Counted from the stretch's first letter, positions 1-8,173 are shown. The stretch: DNA of 64,000 nucleotides from Adhaeribacter soli (GCF_008727925.1 NZ_VTWT01000001.1:682001-746000), one strand, 5' to 3'. Translations and numbers: made by a program. Notes: generated from the letters alone by a model not told the origin.

Positions 1-163
1 CCATAAAGCTCAGGGCGGACAATGGCAGGCCGTTTTTGTGGATCACGGGTATTTGAAAGAAGAAATGATCTCGCCGGAATTTACCCGGTGGCTTTATACG
101 GCTGTAACCCGTTCATCCGAAGAGCTTTACCTGGTGAATTTTTATTCGGGATTATTGAGTTAA
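1..163 (+). CDS. C-terminal fragment of RecD/UvrD-like ATP-dependent helicase
   Basis: The gene runs in from the left edge. The open frame starts at base 2 and ends with TAA at 161-163, leaving 53 codons. The visible protein begins HKAQGGQW and continues with FTRWLYTAVTRSSEELYLV before the stop. That pattern is helicase motif V/VI of the UvrD_C_2 domain (HKAQGxxW, then LYTAVTRA), which is usual at the C-terminus of RecD-like and viral-type superfamily 1 helicases. The TAVTR arginine would contact ATP. Only the last part is present, so the exact family is inferred. A different frame at 22-207 is open but its product resembles nothing and it overlaps this one. Confidence 0.75.
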   Translation, partial: HKAQGGQWQAVFVDHGYLKEEMISPEFTRWLYTAVTRSSEELYLVNFYSGLLS

Positions 164-203
164 CAAAATTTGTTTCCGTAAAAATATTTACCTGGCAAGA
201 TTA

Positions 204-232
204 TTGAATTCCTGATTTAACAACTATATTTG
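204..232 (+). promoter_or_regulatory. Bacteroidota-type promoter of the DUF1573 gene
   Basis: A perfect TAnnTTTG -7 element (TATATTTG, 225-232) lies 18 nt after a TTG (204-206) that fits the -33 element. The predicted start of transcription near 239 leaves about 25 nt before the ATG at 264. Motif matching only. Confidence 0.55.
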
Positions 233-263
233 CTTTATAACCCTTTAATTTGTTCAACTTCGT

Positions 264-746
264 ATGAAAAAGTTATTCATTCTTGCTGTTTCCATGACGC
301 TGGCCATGTCGGCGGCTACAGCGCAAACAAAGCCTGCTGCTACCAAATCTGCCTCATCTAAAAAAGCTACTACTGCCGGTCCGGTAATTACGTTTGCTGA
401 AAAAAGCCACGATTTCGGTAAAATCAACCAGGGCGATGTGGTAGAGTACACTTTTAAATTCAAAAATACCGGTAACCAGCCTTTAGTACTTTCTAACGTT
501 TCGGCTACCTGTGGTTGCACCGTGCCAGAATGGCCGAAAGAGCCGATCGCTCCGGGCAAAAGCGGCTCCATTAAAGCTACTTTCAACAGCGCCGGTAAAC
601 TTGGTCAGCAAAATAAAGTGATCACCGTAGAGTCGAACGCTACCAACAGCCCGGCACAGGTTTCGATCATTACTGACATTCAGGAAAAAGCGGCCGGTTC
701 TTCTATGGCGAAGCCTGCTGCTGCACCGTCTGTAAATAAAAAATAA
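264..746 (+). CDS. DUF1573 domain-containing secreted protein
   Basis: This is a 160-residue protein with an N-terminal signal peptide (MKKLFILAVSMTLAMSAATAQ). An Ala/Lys/Ser/Thr-rich stretch follows, then a DUF1573 domain from about residue 40 to 140. The domain shows the family's FxFKNTG, CGCTVPEWP and IxxGxxGxIxxxFN elements, an Ig-like (ASPM/SPD-2/Hydin-type) beta sandwich. The Cys pair in CGC is typical. The protein is probably periplasmic or exported; no biochemical function is known for the family. It is monocistronic, with a good TAnnTTTG promoter upstream and a strong hairpin terminator 20 nt after the stop. The tail is low in complexity (AKPAAAPSVNKK). Confidence 0.85.
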   Translation: MKKLFILAVSMTLAMSAATAQTKPAATKSASSKKATTAGPVITFAEKSHDFGKINQGDVVEYTFKFKNTGNQPLVLSNVSATCGCTVPEWPKEPIAPGKSGSIKATFNSAGKLGQQNKVITVESNATNSPAQVSIITDIQEKAAGSSMAKPAAAPSVNKK

Positions 747-766
747 ACCCGATCTGATTTCGGTAC

Positions 767-800
767 AAAAAAGCCCGCTGCAATTATGCAGCGGGCTTTT
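767..800. terminator. Bidirectional intrinsic terminator
   Basis: A 14-bp perfect stem (769-782 with 787-800) has a 4-nt loop, flanked by A-rich and T-rich arms. It lies between two convergent genes (264-746 plus, 828-1205 minus) and can serve both. Confidence 0.85.
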
Positions 801-827
801 ACTTTTTTAAAGGTTTTGCAACCGTTT

Positions 828-1205
828 TTAATGTTGTTTGGCGATTGCATATAGCAGGCAAAGCCAACCGGCTATCATCAGGGTTCCGCCAATAGGCGTG
901 ATGGCGCCCAGCCAGGTAATGCCGGAAAGGCAAAGAATATAAAGTGAGCCGGAAAAGATCAGGATGCCGCCTACAAAGCAAAGACCTGCCCACCGCATAG
1001 CCGGGTGATTTACATGATACATTAGCACGCCCAGCAGCAGCAAGGCTAAGGCATGGTAGAACTGATATTTAACCGCTGTTTCAAAAGTTTCGAGGCGGTT
1101 GGTTTGCGTGAGCAGGTTTCTGAGCGCATGCGCACCGAATGCGCCGATCATTACGGAAAGGGCACCAAAGAAGCTGCCGGCTATTAAGATTGCTTTTTGA
1201 TTCAT
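828..1205 (-). CDS. DUF423 family membrane protein
   Basis: This 125-residue protein has four predicted hydrophobic helices and matches the small DUF423 (YgdD-like) family. The N-terminus shows the usual GSFFGALSVMIGAFGAHALR pattern, then YQFYHALALLLLG, and it ends in IGGTLMIAGWLCLLY. It should sit in the inner membrane. Function is unknown. It is convergent with the DUF1573 gene and shares its terminator. About 120 nt of T- and AAAT-rich low-complexity DNA separates it from the YggS gene upstream, so it is probably transcribed alone or as read-through. Confidence 0.85.
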   Translation of the reverse strand: MNQKAILIAGSFFGALSVMIGAFGAHALRNLLTQTNRLETFETAVKYQFYHALALLLLGVLMYHVNHPAMRWAGLCFVGGILIFSGSLYILCLSGITWLGAITPIGGTLMIAGWLCLLYAIAKQH

Positions 1206-1282
1206 GTTTTCGTTGTTAGTTATTCGTTGTTCGTTGTTTGGGTTCAGGATGAAATGAAAATCAGGTTGAAGAATGTACCTAA

Positions 1283-1326
1283 TTTTACATCCTCAAATTT
1301 TCAAATTTCCAAATCTTCAAATTTTA
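1283..1326. repeat. Low-complexity TTCAAATTT-type repeat
   Basis: Imperfect repeats of TCAAATTTTC / CAAATTTCC / TCTTCAAATTTT fill the gap between DUF423 and YggS. A similar AT-rich repeat lies at 47,133-47,191. No coding potential. Confidence 0.6.
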
Positions 1327-2004
1327 AATATTCCCATAATTCCGATTACCGAAGATGGCGCTGCCTACGCGGATAAAGGTGCTGCCGGCGGCAATGGCTA
1401 ATTCGTAATCGGAGCTCATGCCCATGGATATTTCTTTGAAAACAGCATCGGTGGGGAAGAATTGTTGTTTCAGGTTTTCAAATATGGTTCTCAGGTGAGC
1501 GAATTCTTTGCGAAGTTGATCCTCATTTTCGGTGTTGGTGGCAATGCCCATTACGCCGGTAAGCTGAACATGCTGCATATTTCTATAGCTTTCACTTTGC
1601 AGGATTTCATTGGCTTCAGCTTCAGAAAGGCCGAATTTTGTTTCTTCTTCGGCGATATGGAACTGCAACAGGCAATTGATCTTCCGGTTATGTTTGGCGG
1701 CCTGTTTTTCAATTTCTTCCAGCACCTTTAAACTGTCTACCGATTGAATGGTGTGCACGAAAGGAGCAATATATTTTACCTTATTGGTTTGCAAATGCCC
1801 GATCATGTGCCATTCAATATCCTGCGGCAGGTTAGGTTGTTTGGCAGCCATTTCCTGCGCCTTGTTCTCCCCGAATATCCGCTGACCGGCATCGTAAGCT
1901 TCCTGAATTAATGCCTCCGGATGGGTTTTGGAAACGGCAATTAAGCGGCAGTTGGAACCTTCGAGTTTTTTATTGAAAAAGGCTATCGATTCGGCAATGG
2001 TCAT
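1324..2004 (-). CDS. YggS-family PLP homeostasis protein
   Basis: This 226-residue protein belongs to the YggS/PROSC/YBL036C family. These are single-domain, alanine-racemase-fold proteins that bind pyridoxal 5'-phosphate and buffer PLP and amino-acid pools without known catalysis. The PLP lysine lies in LIAVSKTHP (about residue 26). FGENKAQE, WHMIGHLQTNK, LLQFHIAEEETKFG, LTGVMGIAT and SMGMSSDYELAIAAGSTFIRVGSAIFG are the family signatures, the last forming the phosphate-binding end. Length is normal. It is expected in the cytoplasm. The next gene on the same strand upstream is the degraded transposase; no operon partner is apparent. Confidence 0.93.
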   Translation of the reverse strand: MTIAESIAFFNKKLEGSNCRLIAVSKTHPEALIQEAYDAGQRIFGENKAQEMAAKQPNLPQDIEWHMIGHLQTNKVKYIAPFVHTIQSVDSLKVLEEIEKQAAKHNRKINCLLQFHIAEEETKFGLSEAEANEILQSESYRNMQHVQLTGVMGIATNTENEDQLRKEFAHLRTIFENLKQQFFPTDAVFKEISMGMSSDYELAIAAGSTFIRVGSAIFGNRNYGNI

Positions 2005-2042
2005 GGTTTGTGAATGGTTGTCTGAGAGATTGGTTGTTTTGC

Positions 2043-2360
2043 TTATTGGTAGAATTTATCCTGCTGCCAATTTAAGGGATTATTGGCAATATAGTTCTGA
2101 ATGGTTTCAAAGGATTTTGCATCGCGGATAATATGATCGTGAAAACGGGCTTGCCAGCCAAAATCGGCATGATAGTTCCGGGCATGTTTAGCGACTACCG
2201 ATTTACAGGAACGTACAATGGTAGATACCGAACCCGATTTAGGTGATATTTTTGCCATTTGTTCGTTTTTGACTGCATTGGCTGTTCGGTTAACGGTGGT
2301 AGAGACGTTGCATTGCAACGTCTCTACGGTATCGGATTTTACGGTATCCGGATTATTCAA
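2043..2360 (-). pseudogene. Truncated REP-associated tyrosine transposase (RAYT) remnant
   Basis: About 105 codons are open. The C-terminal part resembles the end of IS200/RAYT-type Y1 transposases: SVSTIVRSCKSVVAKHAR, then FGWQARFHDHIIRD, then IQNYIANNPLNW. The N-terminal half with the HUH motif and catalytic Tyr helix is missing. The start region instead reads through a palindromic REP copy (2299-2327), giving the unrelated peptide VETLQCNVSTT. It is most likely a decayed domesticated RAYT. Its presence matters because REP copies with the same core occur elsewhere in the window (5.9-6.0 kb, 46.9-47.0 kb). The alternative, a very short functional gene, is unlikely without the catalytic residues. 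Confidence 0.7.
2299..2327. repeat. REP palindrome inside RAYT remnant
   Basis: 13-nt perfect arms GTAGAGACGTTGC / GCAACGTCTCTAC surround ATT. The outer GTAGAGACGT is shared with the REP copies at 5871, 6019, 46864 and 46992; the inner bases differ. Confidence 0.8.
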
Positions 2361-2387
2361 ACCGGTTTATTACGTCATTCCTAATAC

Positions 2388-3440
2388 CTAATCCTCCAAT
2401 GCATTCGTCAGGAACGTGTTTTTGGTAAACATCCAAGCCAGGAAAAACAGGATGGCGAAACGCAGATAAACCGGGTAGTATTCCTGGGTGTTGCGGTAGC
2501 GGGTTTCTTTTATCGGTATTTTTTCGAGCCTGTCGATGGTTTTAAAAATGTCCTGCAGGGCGTTCTGGTTTTCGGCCCGGAAAAAACTGCCGTTTCCGAT
2601 CTGGGCAATTTCGCGCATGTTGGTTTCGTCGAGGCGGGTTTCTACGTAGGTGGTATTGCCGAAAACATCGGTGCCGTAGGGAACGGTACCGTCGGCGCCT
2701 ACGCCAATGGTGTAGATCTTTATGCCGAAAGCGCTGGCCATTTTGGCGGCAATGGTCGGGTCGAGGTTGCCGGCGGTGTTTTCGCCGTCGGAAATTAAAA
2801 TGGCCACTTTCGATTTGGCATTGGAGTCGCGCATCCGGTTTACGGCTACGGCCAGGGCGCTGCCAATAGCGGTACCATCGTTGGGGATCATACCGAGCTT
2901 TATGGTTTGCAGGTTGGCGCGGAGCAGGTCGTAATCGGTCGTAAGCGGGGCTAAGGAATAGGCGTCTCCGGCAAAAACCACAATTCCTATTCTATCCTGA
3001 AAACGGCCATTTATAAAATCTTCCGCCACTTTTTTAGCGGCTTCCAGTCGGTTCGGCCGGAAATCTTTCAGTTCCATGGAGCCCGAGGTATCCAGGATGA
3101 GCATAATATCGATGCCTTCGGCGTACTGTTCTACCTGTTCGGAAGTTTTCTGGGGCCGCGCTAAAGCAGCCAGTACCAGAACAATGGCCAGGGTAAAAAG
3201 AATGCTCGGGATTATGCGCAATAAGCTGCTCCATTGCCGGATCGGTTTACTTTCGAAGAGGGCAATATCGGTTTTCCGGCGGAACCTGAGCTTTAAAAGA
3301 TTGAACAGGAGGAAGAACACCGGAGCCGCCAGGATCAGGTAGAGGTAAAATGGCCGGGTCCATTCCATACCCATTAAAGTGGATGGCGAAAACCAGTTGA
3401 GGGAAAACCAATCCGGAAAATTATCGGGCAGTTGCAGCAT
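2388..3440 (-). CDS. batA: BatA-like VWA domain membrane protein
   Basis: This 350-residue protein is typical of BatA in Bacteroides aerotolerance-type operons. It has two N-terminal hydrophobic segments (about residues 25-50 and 75-95), then a von Willebrand A domain with the MIDAS motif LILDTSGSM (about residue 115), a TTDYDLL/GTAIG segment and ISDGENTAG for the second metal contacts. A C-terminal transmembrane helix (YLRFAILFFLAWMF) completes it. The VWA domain should face the periplasm. It overlaps the upstream BatD-like gene by 20 nt, and that gene overlaps DUF58 by 8 nt, so the three are one transcript. BatB, BatC and MoxR, common partners, are not present next to them. Confidence 0.88.
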   Translation of the reverse strand: MLQLPDNFPDWFSLNWFSPSTLMGMEWTRPFYLYLILAAPVFFLLFNLLKLRFRRKTDIALFESKPIRQWSSLLRIIPSILFTLAIVLVLAALARPQKTSEQVEQYAEGIDIMLILDTSGSMELKDFRPNRLEAAKKVAEDFINGRFQDRIGIVVFAGDAYSLAPLTTDYDLLRANLQTIKLGMIPNDGTAIGSALAVAVNRMRDSNAKSKVAILISDGENTAGNLDPTIAAKMASAFGIKIYTIGVGADGTVPYGTDVFGNTTYVETRLDETNMREIAQIGNGSFFRAENQNALQDIFKTIDRLEKIPIKETRYRNTQEYYPVYLRFAILFFLAWMFTKNTFLTNALED

Positions 3441-4326
3441 GGAGGGTTTTCGCTTTTATAATTTCGTAACGACGGTCGGCAAAGTGATGAAGCAGGTAAA
3501 AAGCCGTAAGCGTATCCGAAATTTTATCGGATAGGATGTTGCCGTAAATCGCCCGGTCGAAGAGCTTCAGGGCCGTAGTTACGTCTTCATCGTTATCGTA
3601 ATAATTCACAATTTCTTTGGTGGTAAAGCTGTTAATGGCCGTGTCTTCGAGTTCAGTTAAATGGTTTTTCCAGAGCGTTATAGCCTTTTCCATGTTCACC
3701 AGGTCGGCCGATTTATGGAACCGGTCGATAAACATATTGTAACGGCTAATGAACTGGGTATGCTTTTTCTGCATCACGTATAACCGGTAGCGGGTAAGAA
3801 TTTTCTTCCGGAAAATAAACCATAAGCTGCCGAACACAACAAGTAAAACACTAAGGCCTGCCACGAGGTAAGGGTAATTGAAGCGCTCTTCGATGGGCTG
3901 TAGGGCCAGGTTTTCCTGCAAAGCCAAAGGTTCCGGCACCTGCTTAACAACTTCCTGCAATTTTATGGTGGAAGGCTGACCAAACAACCGAATGGTATCG
4001 TTTTTCTGCAGGAGAAATACGGGCAGGTTAAGCTGCTGCTGCGGGGTAATATTAAAGGTGCGAAGCAGGAAAACGGTACTGTCGGTGCTTACCGAACCAA
4101 TGGTACGGGTCGGGAAAGTTTCTTTGCGGATAAATTCGAAAGGGGCAAAACGGTAGCCGGAATCAGGGAAAACCACCTCCAGTTCGGGCGCATGTTTATA
4201 GACTAAGGTATACTTCACCGGTTCGCCTATTTTTACGGAAGGCTGCAGAAATCTGCCCACGGGTTTCTCCGGCGGGGCGGCAGCCAATAAAAACGGTACT
4301 AAAAACAGTATAAAAAGCTTAGGCAC
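3421..4326 (-). CDS. BatD/DUF4381-like membrane-anchored protein of the Bat operon
   Basis: This 301-residue protein starts with GTG. It has a signal peptide (LFILFLVPFLLAAAPP), a beta-rich extracytoplasmic region to about residue 150, one transmembrane helix (YLVAGLSVLLVVFGSLWFIF) and a C-terminal helical region of about 115 residues. The layout matches the small proteins between DUF58 and BatA in Bacteroidota, often annotated as BatD-like or DUF4381-like. I cannot assign a precise family from sequence alone. It overlaps DUF58 upstream (8 nt) and BatA downstream (20 nt), which supports coupled translation. Membership of a periplasmic/membrane stress or cell-envelope complex is inferred from context. 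Confidence 0.65.
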   Translation of the reverse strand: MPKLFILFLVPFLLAAAPPEKPVGRFLQPSVKIGEPVKYTLVYKHAPELEVVFPDSGYRFAPFEFIRKETFPTRTIGSVSTDSTVFLLRTFNITPQQQLNLPVFLLQKNDTIRLFGQPSTIKLQEVVKQVPEPLALQENLALQPIEERFNYPYLVAGLSVLLVVFGSLWFIFRKKILTRYRLYVMQKKHTQFISRYNMFIDRFHKSADLVNMEKAITLWKNHLTELEDTAINSFTTKEIVNYYDNDEDVTTALKLFDRAIYGNILSDKISDTLTAFYLLHHFADRRYEIIKAKTLHAATAR

Positions 4327-5197
4327 TTTTCCGGGTCTTTCTCCTTAACTGGAACAAATTTACTAATTGCAGCACATAATCGCCGGACGTATCAATGGCC
4401 AAATAATCGGCTTTGTTCCTGCGGCAGATCTGCTGCAGCTTTTCGCGGTTGGCCTCCAGGTCGTGCAGGTATTTTTCCCGGAAAGAGAGCGCCGAAGTAT
4501 TAACCCAGGAAACCAGGCCGGACTCGGCATCGCGGATCGGAATAATGCCCAGGGAAGGAAATTGCTGTTCCCGCTGATCCATGAGCTGCACCACGATCAG
4601 GTCGTGCTTGCGGGCCAGCATTGCTACTTCTTTTTCGTAGTTCCGGTCGATAAAATCGGAAATAAGCAGCAGCATGCTTCGCCGCTTAATAATGCTGAGC
4701 GCCGTTTTAATGCCCGCCGCCAGGTTTGTTCTGCTTGATTGCGGCTTAAGATCGTACAGGGTTTTGATAATGGCGTAAGCATGTGAAATTCCTTTACCCG
4801 GCCGTACGTATTTTTCTTTCTGGTCGGAAATACAGATCAACCCAAGCTGGGCCGACTGCCTCACCGCTGTTAAGGCCAGGATGCCGCAAATCTCTTTCCC
4901 GATGTCGAGCTTCCGCTGTTTTTCCGGACCGATGTTTTGCGAACCGCTCACGTCCAGGATCAGGAACACGGATTGTTCTTTTTCTTCCTTGTAGGTTTTA
5001 ATGAAGGTGCCGTGCCCTTTCGCCGATACGTTCCAGTCTATAGAACGCACATCGTCGCCGTACTGGTATGCCCGCACATCGTCGAATTCGAGGCCGGTTC
5101 CCTTAAAAACCGAGTGAAAATCGCCCTGCATTTGGGTATCTATCACTTTGCGGATGCGGAGTTCAAACTTTTGCAGCTTTTTCAGCAGTTCTTTCAT
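4319..5197 (-). CDS. DUF58 domain-containing protein (Bat operon)
   Basis: This 292-residue soluble protein has the DUF58 signature G(T)xxEFDDVRxYxxGDDVRxIDWN at about residues 35-58 (GLEFDDVRAYQYGDDVRSID). A VWA-like fold follows, with LILDVSGSQNIG in place of a full DxSxS MIDAS and LLISDFIDRNYE later. DUF58 proteins normally work with MoxR AAA+ ATPases as chaperone-like modules. No MoxR gene adjoins it here: the next gene upstream is divergent. It is the first gene of a three-gene minus-strand operon, and the ATG at 5197 is well supported by the family's N-terminal LLKKLQKFELRIRK. Confidence 0.88.
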   Translation of the reverse strand: MKELLKKLQKFELRIRKVIDTQMQGDFHSVFKGTGLEFDDVRAYQYGDDVRSIDWNVSAKGHGTFIKTYKEEKEQSVFLILDVSGSQNIGPEKQRKLDIGKEICGILALTAVRQSAQLGLICISDQKEKYVRPGKGISHAYAIIKTLYDLKPQSSRTNLAAGIKTALSIIKRRSMLLLISDFIDRNYEKEVAMLARKHDLIVVQLMDQREQQFPSLGIIPIRDAESGLVSWVNTSALSFREKYLHDLEANREKLQQICRRNKADYLAIDTSGDYVLQLVNLFQLRRKTRKSA

Positions 5198-5257
5198 GTA
5201 ATTCAGGCCGCAACTTAGCGTTTTTAAAATTAGAATTTATTCCGGTAATTTACATTC

Positions 5258-5656
5258 GTGAAACAGCATTTTTTACTTTTTACCTTGCTTGCGCTCGTTA
5301 GCTGCGCCGAGAAGAAGCCGCAAAAACCTGCAGGTTTGGTGGCCCCCGGAAAGTTAACGAGCATTTTAGCCGATATTCATATTGCCGAAAGCAGGGTAGA
5401 GGAGATGCGCGTGCACCCCGATACCGCCAAAGTAGTTTTTAACCGGCTGCAAAAGGAAATCTTTCAGAAACAAGGCGTTACTGAAACAGAATTCAACAAA
5501 ACGTATAATTACTACCAGGACCACGTGGCCGAGCTGGATAAGGTCTACGAAGCGCTGGTAGATACCTTAGGCATGCGGGAGGTAAGGCTGAACTCAAAAG
5601 CAGGAGGAGCGCCAACGCCTGCCCCGGAGCCAAAACCGGATTCGTTGATTCCGTAG
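5258..5656 (+). CDS. DUF4296 domain lipoprotein
   Basis: This 132-residue protein probably starts with GTG at 5258, since no in-frame ATG precedes the signal peptide. It has a lipoprotein signal (MKQHFLLFTLLALVSC). The DUF4296 domain (about residues 30-110) shows LTSILADIHIAESRVE and FNKTYNYYQDHVAELDKVYEALVD, which are characteristic. The C-terminal tail is Pro/Ala-rich. DUF4296 is a small helical lipoprotein family found almost only in Bacteroidota; function is unknown. It is divergent from the DUF58 operon with a 60-nt shared promoter region. Confidence 0.85.
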   Translation: MKQHFLLFTLLALVSCAEKKPQKPAGLVAPGKLTSILADIHIAESRVEEMRVHPDTAKVVFNRLQKEIFQKQGVTETEFNKTYNYYQDHVAELDKVYEALVDTLGMREVRLNSKAGGAPTPAPEPKPDSLIP

Positions 5657-5672
5657 TATCTTTGATTTTTTT

Positions 5673-5706
5673 GTCATCCTGAGCGTCAGCCAAGGACCTC
5701 GTCTGC
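5673..5706. repeat. GTCATCCTGA...AAGGACCTCGTC intergenic repeat fragment
   Basis: The stretch GTCATCCTGAgCGtCAGC, then AAGGACCTCGTC, repeats at 18430-18462 with few changes. This copy appears to lack the far arm seen at 18.5 kb. Confidence 0.65.
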
Positions 5707-5870
5707 TTAAAGCGTAAATGATTTTTCTTGCTTCAAACCTACCGTTTTCCAGTCATTTCGACGTTAGGAGAAATCTTATCAAGTTTGTAGTAAAATTAGC
5801 TATTGGGGTTGCTGCCATTGTTGGTGCTTTCGCCATAGTTGGCTGTTGAGGGAAAATTACATTTCCTGAT

Positions 5871-6045
5871 GTAGAGAAGTAATATATTACGTCTTTTCCG
5901 GACATCTTTTTCCGGTATTGCGCTAAATTATTGCTTCCCACTTTACTCCGATAATTTTTCGTCTCGTTTCAACCTTGTAGTGGAATTTCCAACGAAATAT
6001 TGCGGCAGATTCTCCGAATGGAGACGTAATATATTACGTCTCTAC
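5871..6045. repeat. REPIN-like element: two inverted REP palindromes
   Basis: The left REP (5871-5898) starts GTAGAGAAGTAATATATTAC and ends GTCTTTTC. The right REP (6019-6045) reads GGAGACGTAATATATTACG then TCTCTAC. The 120-nt spacer and the inverted arrangement match REPINs. A second pair with the same cores lies at 46864-47018. The right copy is preceded by CCGAAT, the inverse of the CATTCGG tail that follows the left REP of the second pair, so the unit is larger than the palindrome. Confidence 0.75.
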
Positions 6046-6071
6046 AGGGCTGTATTTCAATAGATTTGATT

Positions 6072-6407
6072 CTAATACAACCTGCTTCCGTTCGGCACTT
6101 TTCCGGCGGGTTGCGCCAGTACTACATTCCCATTTTCGTCAGGGAAGCCGGTTACGAGTACTTCCGACATGAACTTGCCAATCTGGCGGGGCGGGAAATT
6201 GGTGACACAAATAACCTGTTGGCCGGGCAATTCTTCGGCTTTATAATTTACGGTGATCTGGGCGCTCGATTTTTTTATTCCCAATTCTCCCAGATCCACC
6301 CAGAGCTGGTAGGCAGGTTTTCGGGCTTCGGGAAAAGGTTTGGCATCTACAATGGTTCCGGCCCGGAGTTCCACTGCTTCAAATTCATCCCAGGAAATCG
6401 TTTTCAT
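6072..6407 (-). CDS. CsaA-like tRNA-binding domain protein
   Basis: This 111-residue protein is a stand-alone EMAP/CsaA-type OB-fold tRNA-binding domain. The family pattern is clear: FEAVELRAGTIVDAKPFPEARKPAY, LGIKKSSAQITVNY, and GQQVICVTNFPPRQIGKFMSEVLVTGF. CsaA binds tRNA non-specifically and has chaperone-like activity in Bacillus; a role here is inferred from family. Length matches CsaA exactly. It is flanked by the REPIN region downstream and about 180 nt before the divergent oxidoreductase gene. Confidence 0.93.
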   Translation of the reverse strand: MKTISWDEFEAVELRAGTIVDAKPFPEARKPAYQLWVDLGELGIKKSSAQITVNYKAEELPGQQVICVTNFPPRQIGKFMSEVLVTGFPDENGNVVLAQPAGKVPNGSRLY

Positions 6408-6585
6408 CTTTAAGATTAAAATTTTAGCAAAGCAAGTTAGTTAAAATTTACCGGTCCTGGTTTTTGCGTTTGAAAGCCTATCGTTTTTAAGGATAAGTAA
6501 CCAAAGGGCATTCAGGTCGTACCAAGGCAGGAACTGCATTTATAACAGCTGCTTCCTTACTTAACAACCTAACCGGAATAAAACT

Positions 6586-8130
6586 ATGCTAAAATCTGAC
6601 AGCGGTACCACCGTTTCCTGCTGGATGCCGGAAGTGAAAATGCCGCAAACCACTTCCCTCGACGAAGACATTACTTGTGATGTATGTATTGTAGGCGCCG
6701 GCCTGGCGGGAATTACCACCGCTTATATGCTGCAGCAGGAAGGCAAATCGGTAGTGGTGCTCGATAAAGGGCCGATCGGTGGCGGCGAAACCGGCCGTAC
6801 CACCGCGCACCTTTCCGATGCCCTCGATGACCGCTACGATGTGCTGATAAAGGTGCACGGAGAAACCGGCGCTCGTTTAGCCTTCGAAAGTCACGCGGCG
6901 GCCATCGATAAAATAGAGGAAATCGTAAAAAAGGAAAACATCGATTGCGACTTCCAACGGCTGGACGGTTATTTGTATTTGCTACCTTCCGATAAAGAAG
7001 AAGAACTGGATAAAGAGTTGGCGGCAACGCACCAGATCGGCTACACCGAAGTTACCAAACTGCAGAATAACCCGGTACCAACGCTTTCCTCCGGACCGGT
7101 ACTTTGCTTTCCGGAGCAAGGGCAGTTTCACCCGTTGAAGTACCTGGCGGCATTGGCGCAGATCATTCTGGATAAGGGCGGCTTTATTTTTACCGGTTCC
7201 CAGGTGAATGAATTTGAAAGCGGGGTAGTGGTAAGAGCGCGTACCACCGATAATTTTACCGTTACTGCCAACCAGTTAGTGGTTTGTACCAACACCCCGG
7301 TAAACGATTGGGTTACCATGCACACCAAGCAGGCGCCTTACCGGACCTACGTACTGGGTTTCCGGATCCCGCACGATTCCATTCCGCTGGGTTTGTACTG
7401 GGATAATTCCGATCCGTACCATTACATCCGTACCATGCGGGGAAAAGCGGCGGAAGGTGTAATTGAACACGACTTGCTGATAGTTGGCGGCGAAGACCAT
7501 AAAACCGGGCAGGAACATAATCCGGAAGAACGGTTTAACTGTCTGGAAGAATGGAGCCGTAAGCATTTCCCAATGGTGCAGCAGATTGAGTACCGCTGGT
7601 CAGGGCAGGTGCAGGAACCGGTAGATTATCTGGCCTATATCGGTAGAAATCCGGGTGACGGCGAAAAAGTCTTTATTGTAACCGGCGATTCCGGCCACGG
7701 CATGACCCATTGCACCATTGGCGGGATGCTGATCACGGACCTGATCATGGGCCGACAAAATCCATGGGAAACTTTGTATGATCCGTCACGCATTTCGCTT
7801 AACACCAATACCACCGGCGAATTCCTGAAAGAAAACCTGAACGTGGCCAAACAATATACCGATTGGGTAACGCCCGGCGATGCGCCAACCGCCGAAAGCC
7901 TATTGCCGGAATCAGGTTGCGTGATCAGGAAGGGAGCGGCAAAAGTGGCGGTGTACTGCGATAAGGACGGCGTACAACATGAAAGATCGGCGGTCTGCCC
8001 GCACCTGGGTTGTATTGTGCACTGGAACCAAGTAGAAAAATCCTGGGATTGCCCCTGCCATGGATCGCGGTTCGATGCTTTGGGAAAAGTGATTAGCGGT
8101 CCGGCTTTAAGTGATCTGGGGCCGGCTTAA
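6586..8130 (+). CDS. FAD-dependent oxidoreductase with C-terminal Rieske domain
   Basis: This 514-residue fusion has an N-terminal DAO-type FAD domain and a C-terminal Rieske [2Fe-2S] domain. The dinucleotide motif is CIVGAGLAGITTAYMLQ with VVVLDKGPIGGGETGRTTAH (about residues 33-70). A second FAD contact is VTGDSGHGMTHC near residue 360. The Rieske cluster ligands are in CPHLGC and CPCHGS (about residues 467-490). Proteins of this type (YhfW-like) are thought to move electrons from a substrate flavin site through the iron-sulfur cluster; substrate unknown. Length is normal for the fused family. It has its own terminator 45 nt downstream and no operon partner. Confidence 0.92.
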   Translation: MLKSDSGTTVSCWMPEVKMPQTTSLDEDITCDVCIVGAGLAGITTAYMLQQEGKSVVVLDKGPIGGGETGRTTAHLSDALDDRYDVLIKVHGETGARLAFESHAAAIDKIEEIVKKENIDCDFQRLDGYLYLLPSDKEEELDKELAATHQIGYTEVTKLQNNPVPTLSSGPVLCFPEQGQFHPLKYLAALAQIILDKGGFIFTGSQVNEFESGVVVRARTTDNFTVTANQLVVCTNTPVNDWVTMHTKQAPYRTYVLGFRIPHDSIPLGLYWDNSDPYHYIRTMRGKAAEGVIEHDLLIVGGEDHKTGQEHNPEERFNCLEEWSRKHFPMVQQIEYRWSGQVQEPVDYLAYIGRNPGDGEKVFIVTGDSGHGMTHCTIGGMLITDLIMGRQNPWETLYDPSRISLNTNTTGEFLKENLNVAKQYTDWVTPGDAPTAESLLPESGCVIRKGAAKVAVYCDKDGVQHERSAVCPHLGCIVHWNQVEKSWDCPCHGSRFDALGKVISGPALSDLGPA

Positions 8131-8173
8131 GGGGTTAATTCCTAAACGAATTTTTTAAAGCAAGTTCTATAAA

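Larger units (their letters stand above)
5657..6071. other. 415-nt repeat-rich gap with REPIN
   Basis: No credible gene. The gap contains a GTCATCCTGA-type intergenic repeat fragment (5673-5706) and a REPIN-like pair (5871-6045). A short minus-strand open frame at 5753-5941 reads through the repeat and is not believed. Confidence 0.7.

Noticed and set aside
22-207. Small plus-strand open frame at the left edge
   Set aside because: It overlaps the helicase fragment whose frame encodes conserved motif V/VI residues; its own product has no recognisable pattern.
5753-5941. Minus-strand open frame of 62 codons
   Set aside because: It reads through the left REP of the REPIN; no start or composition support.
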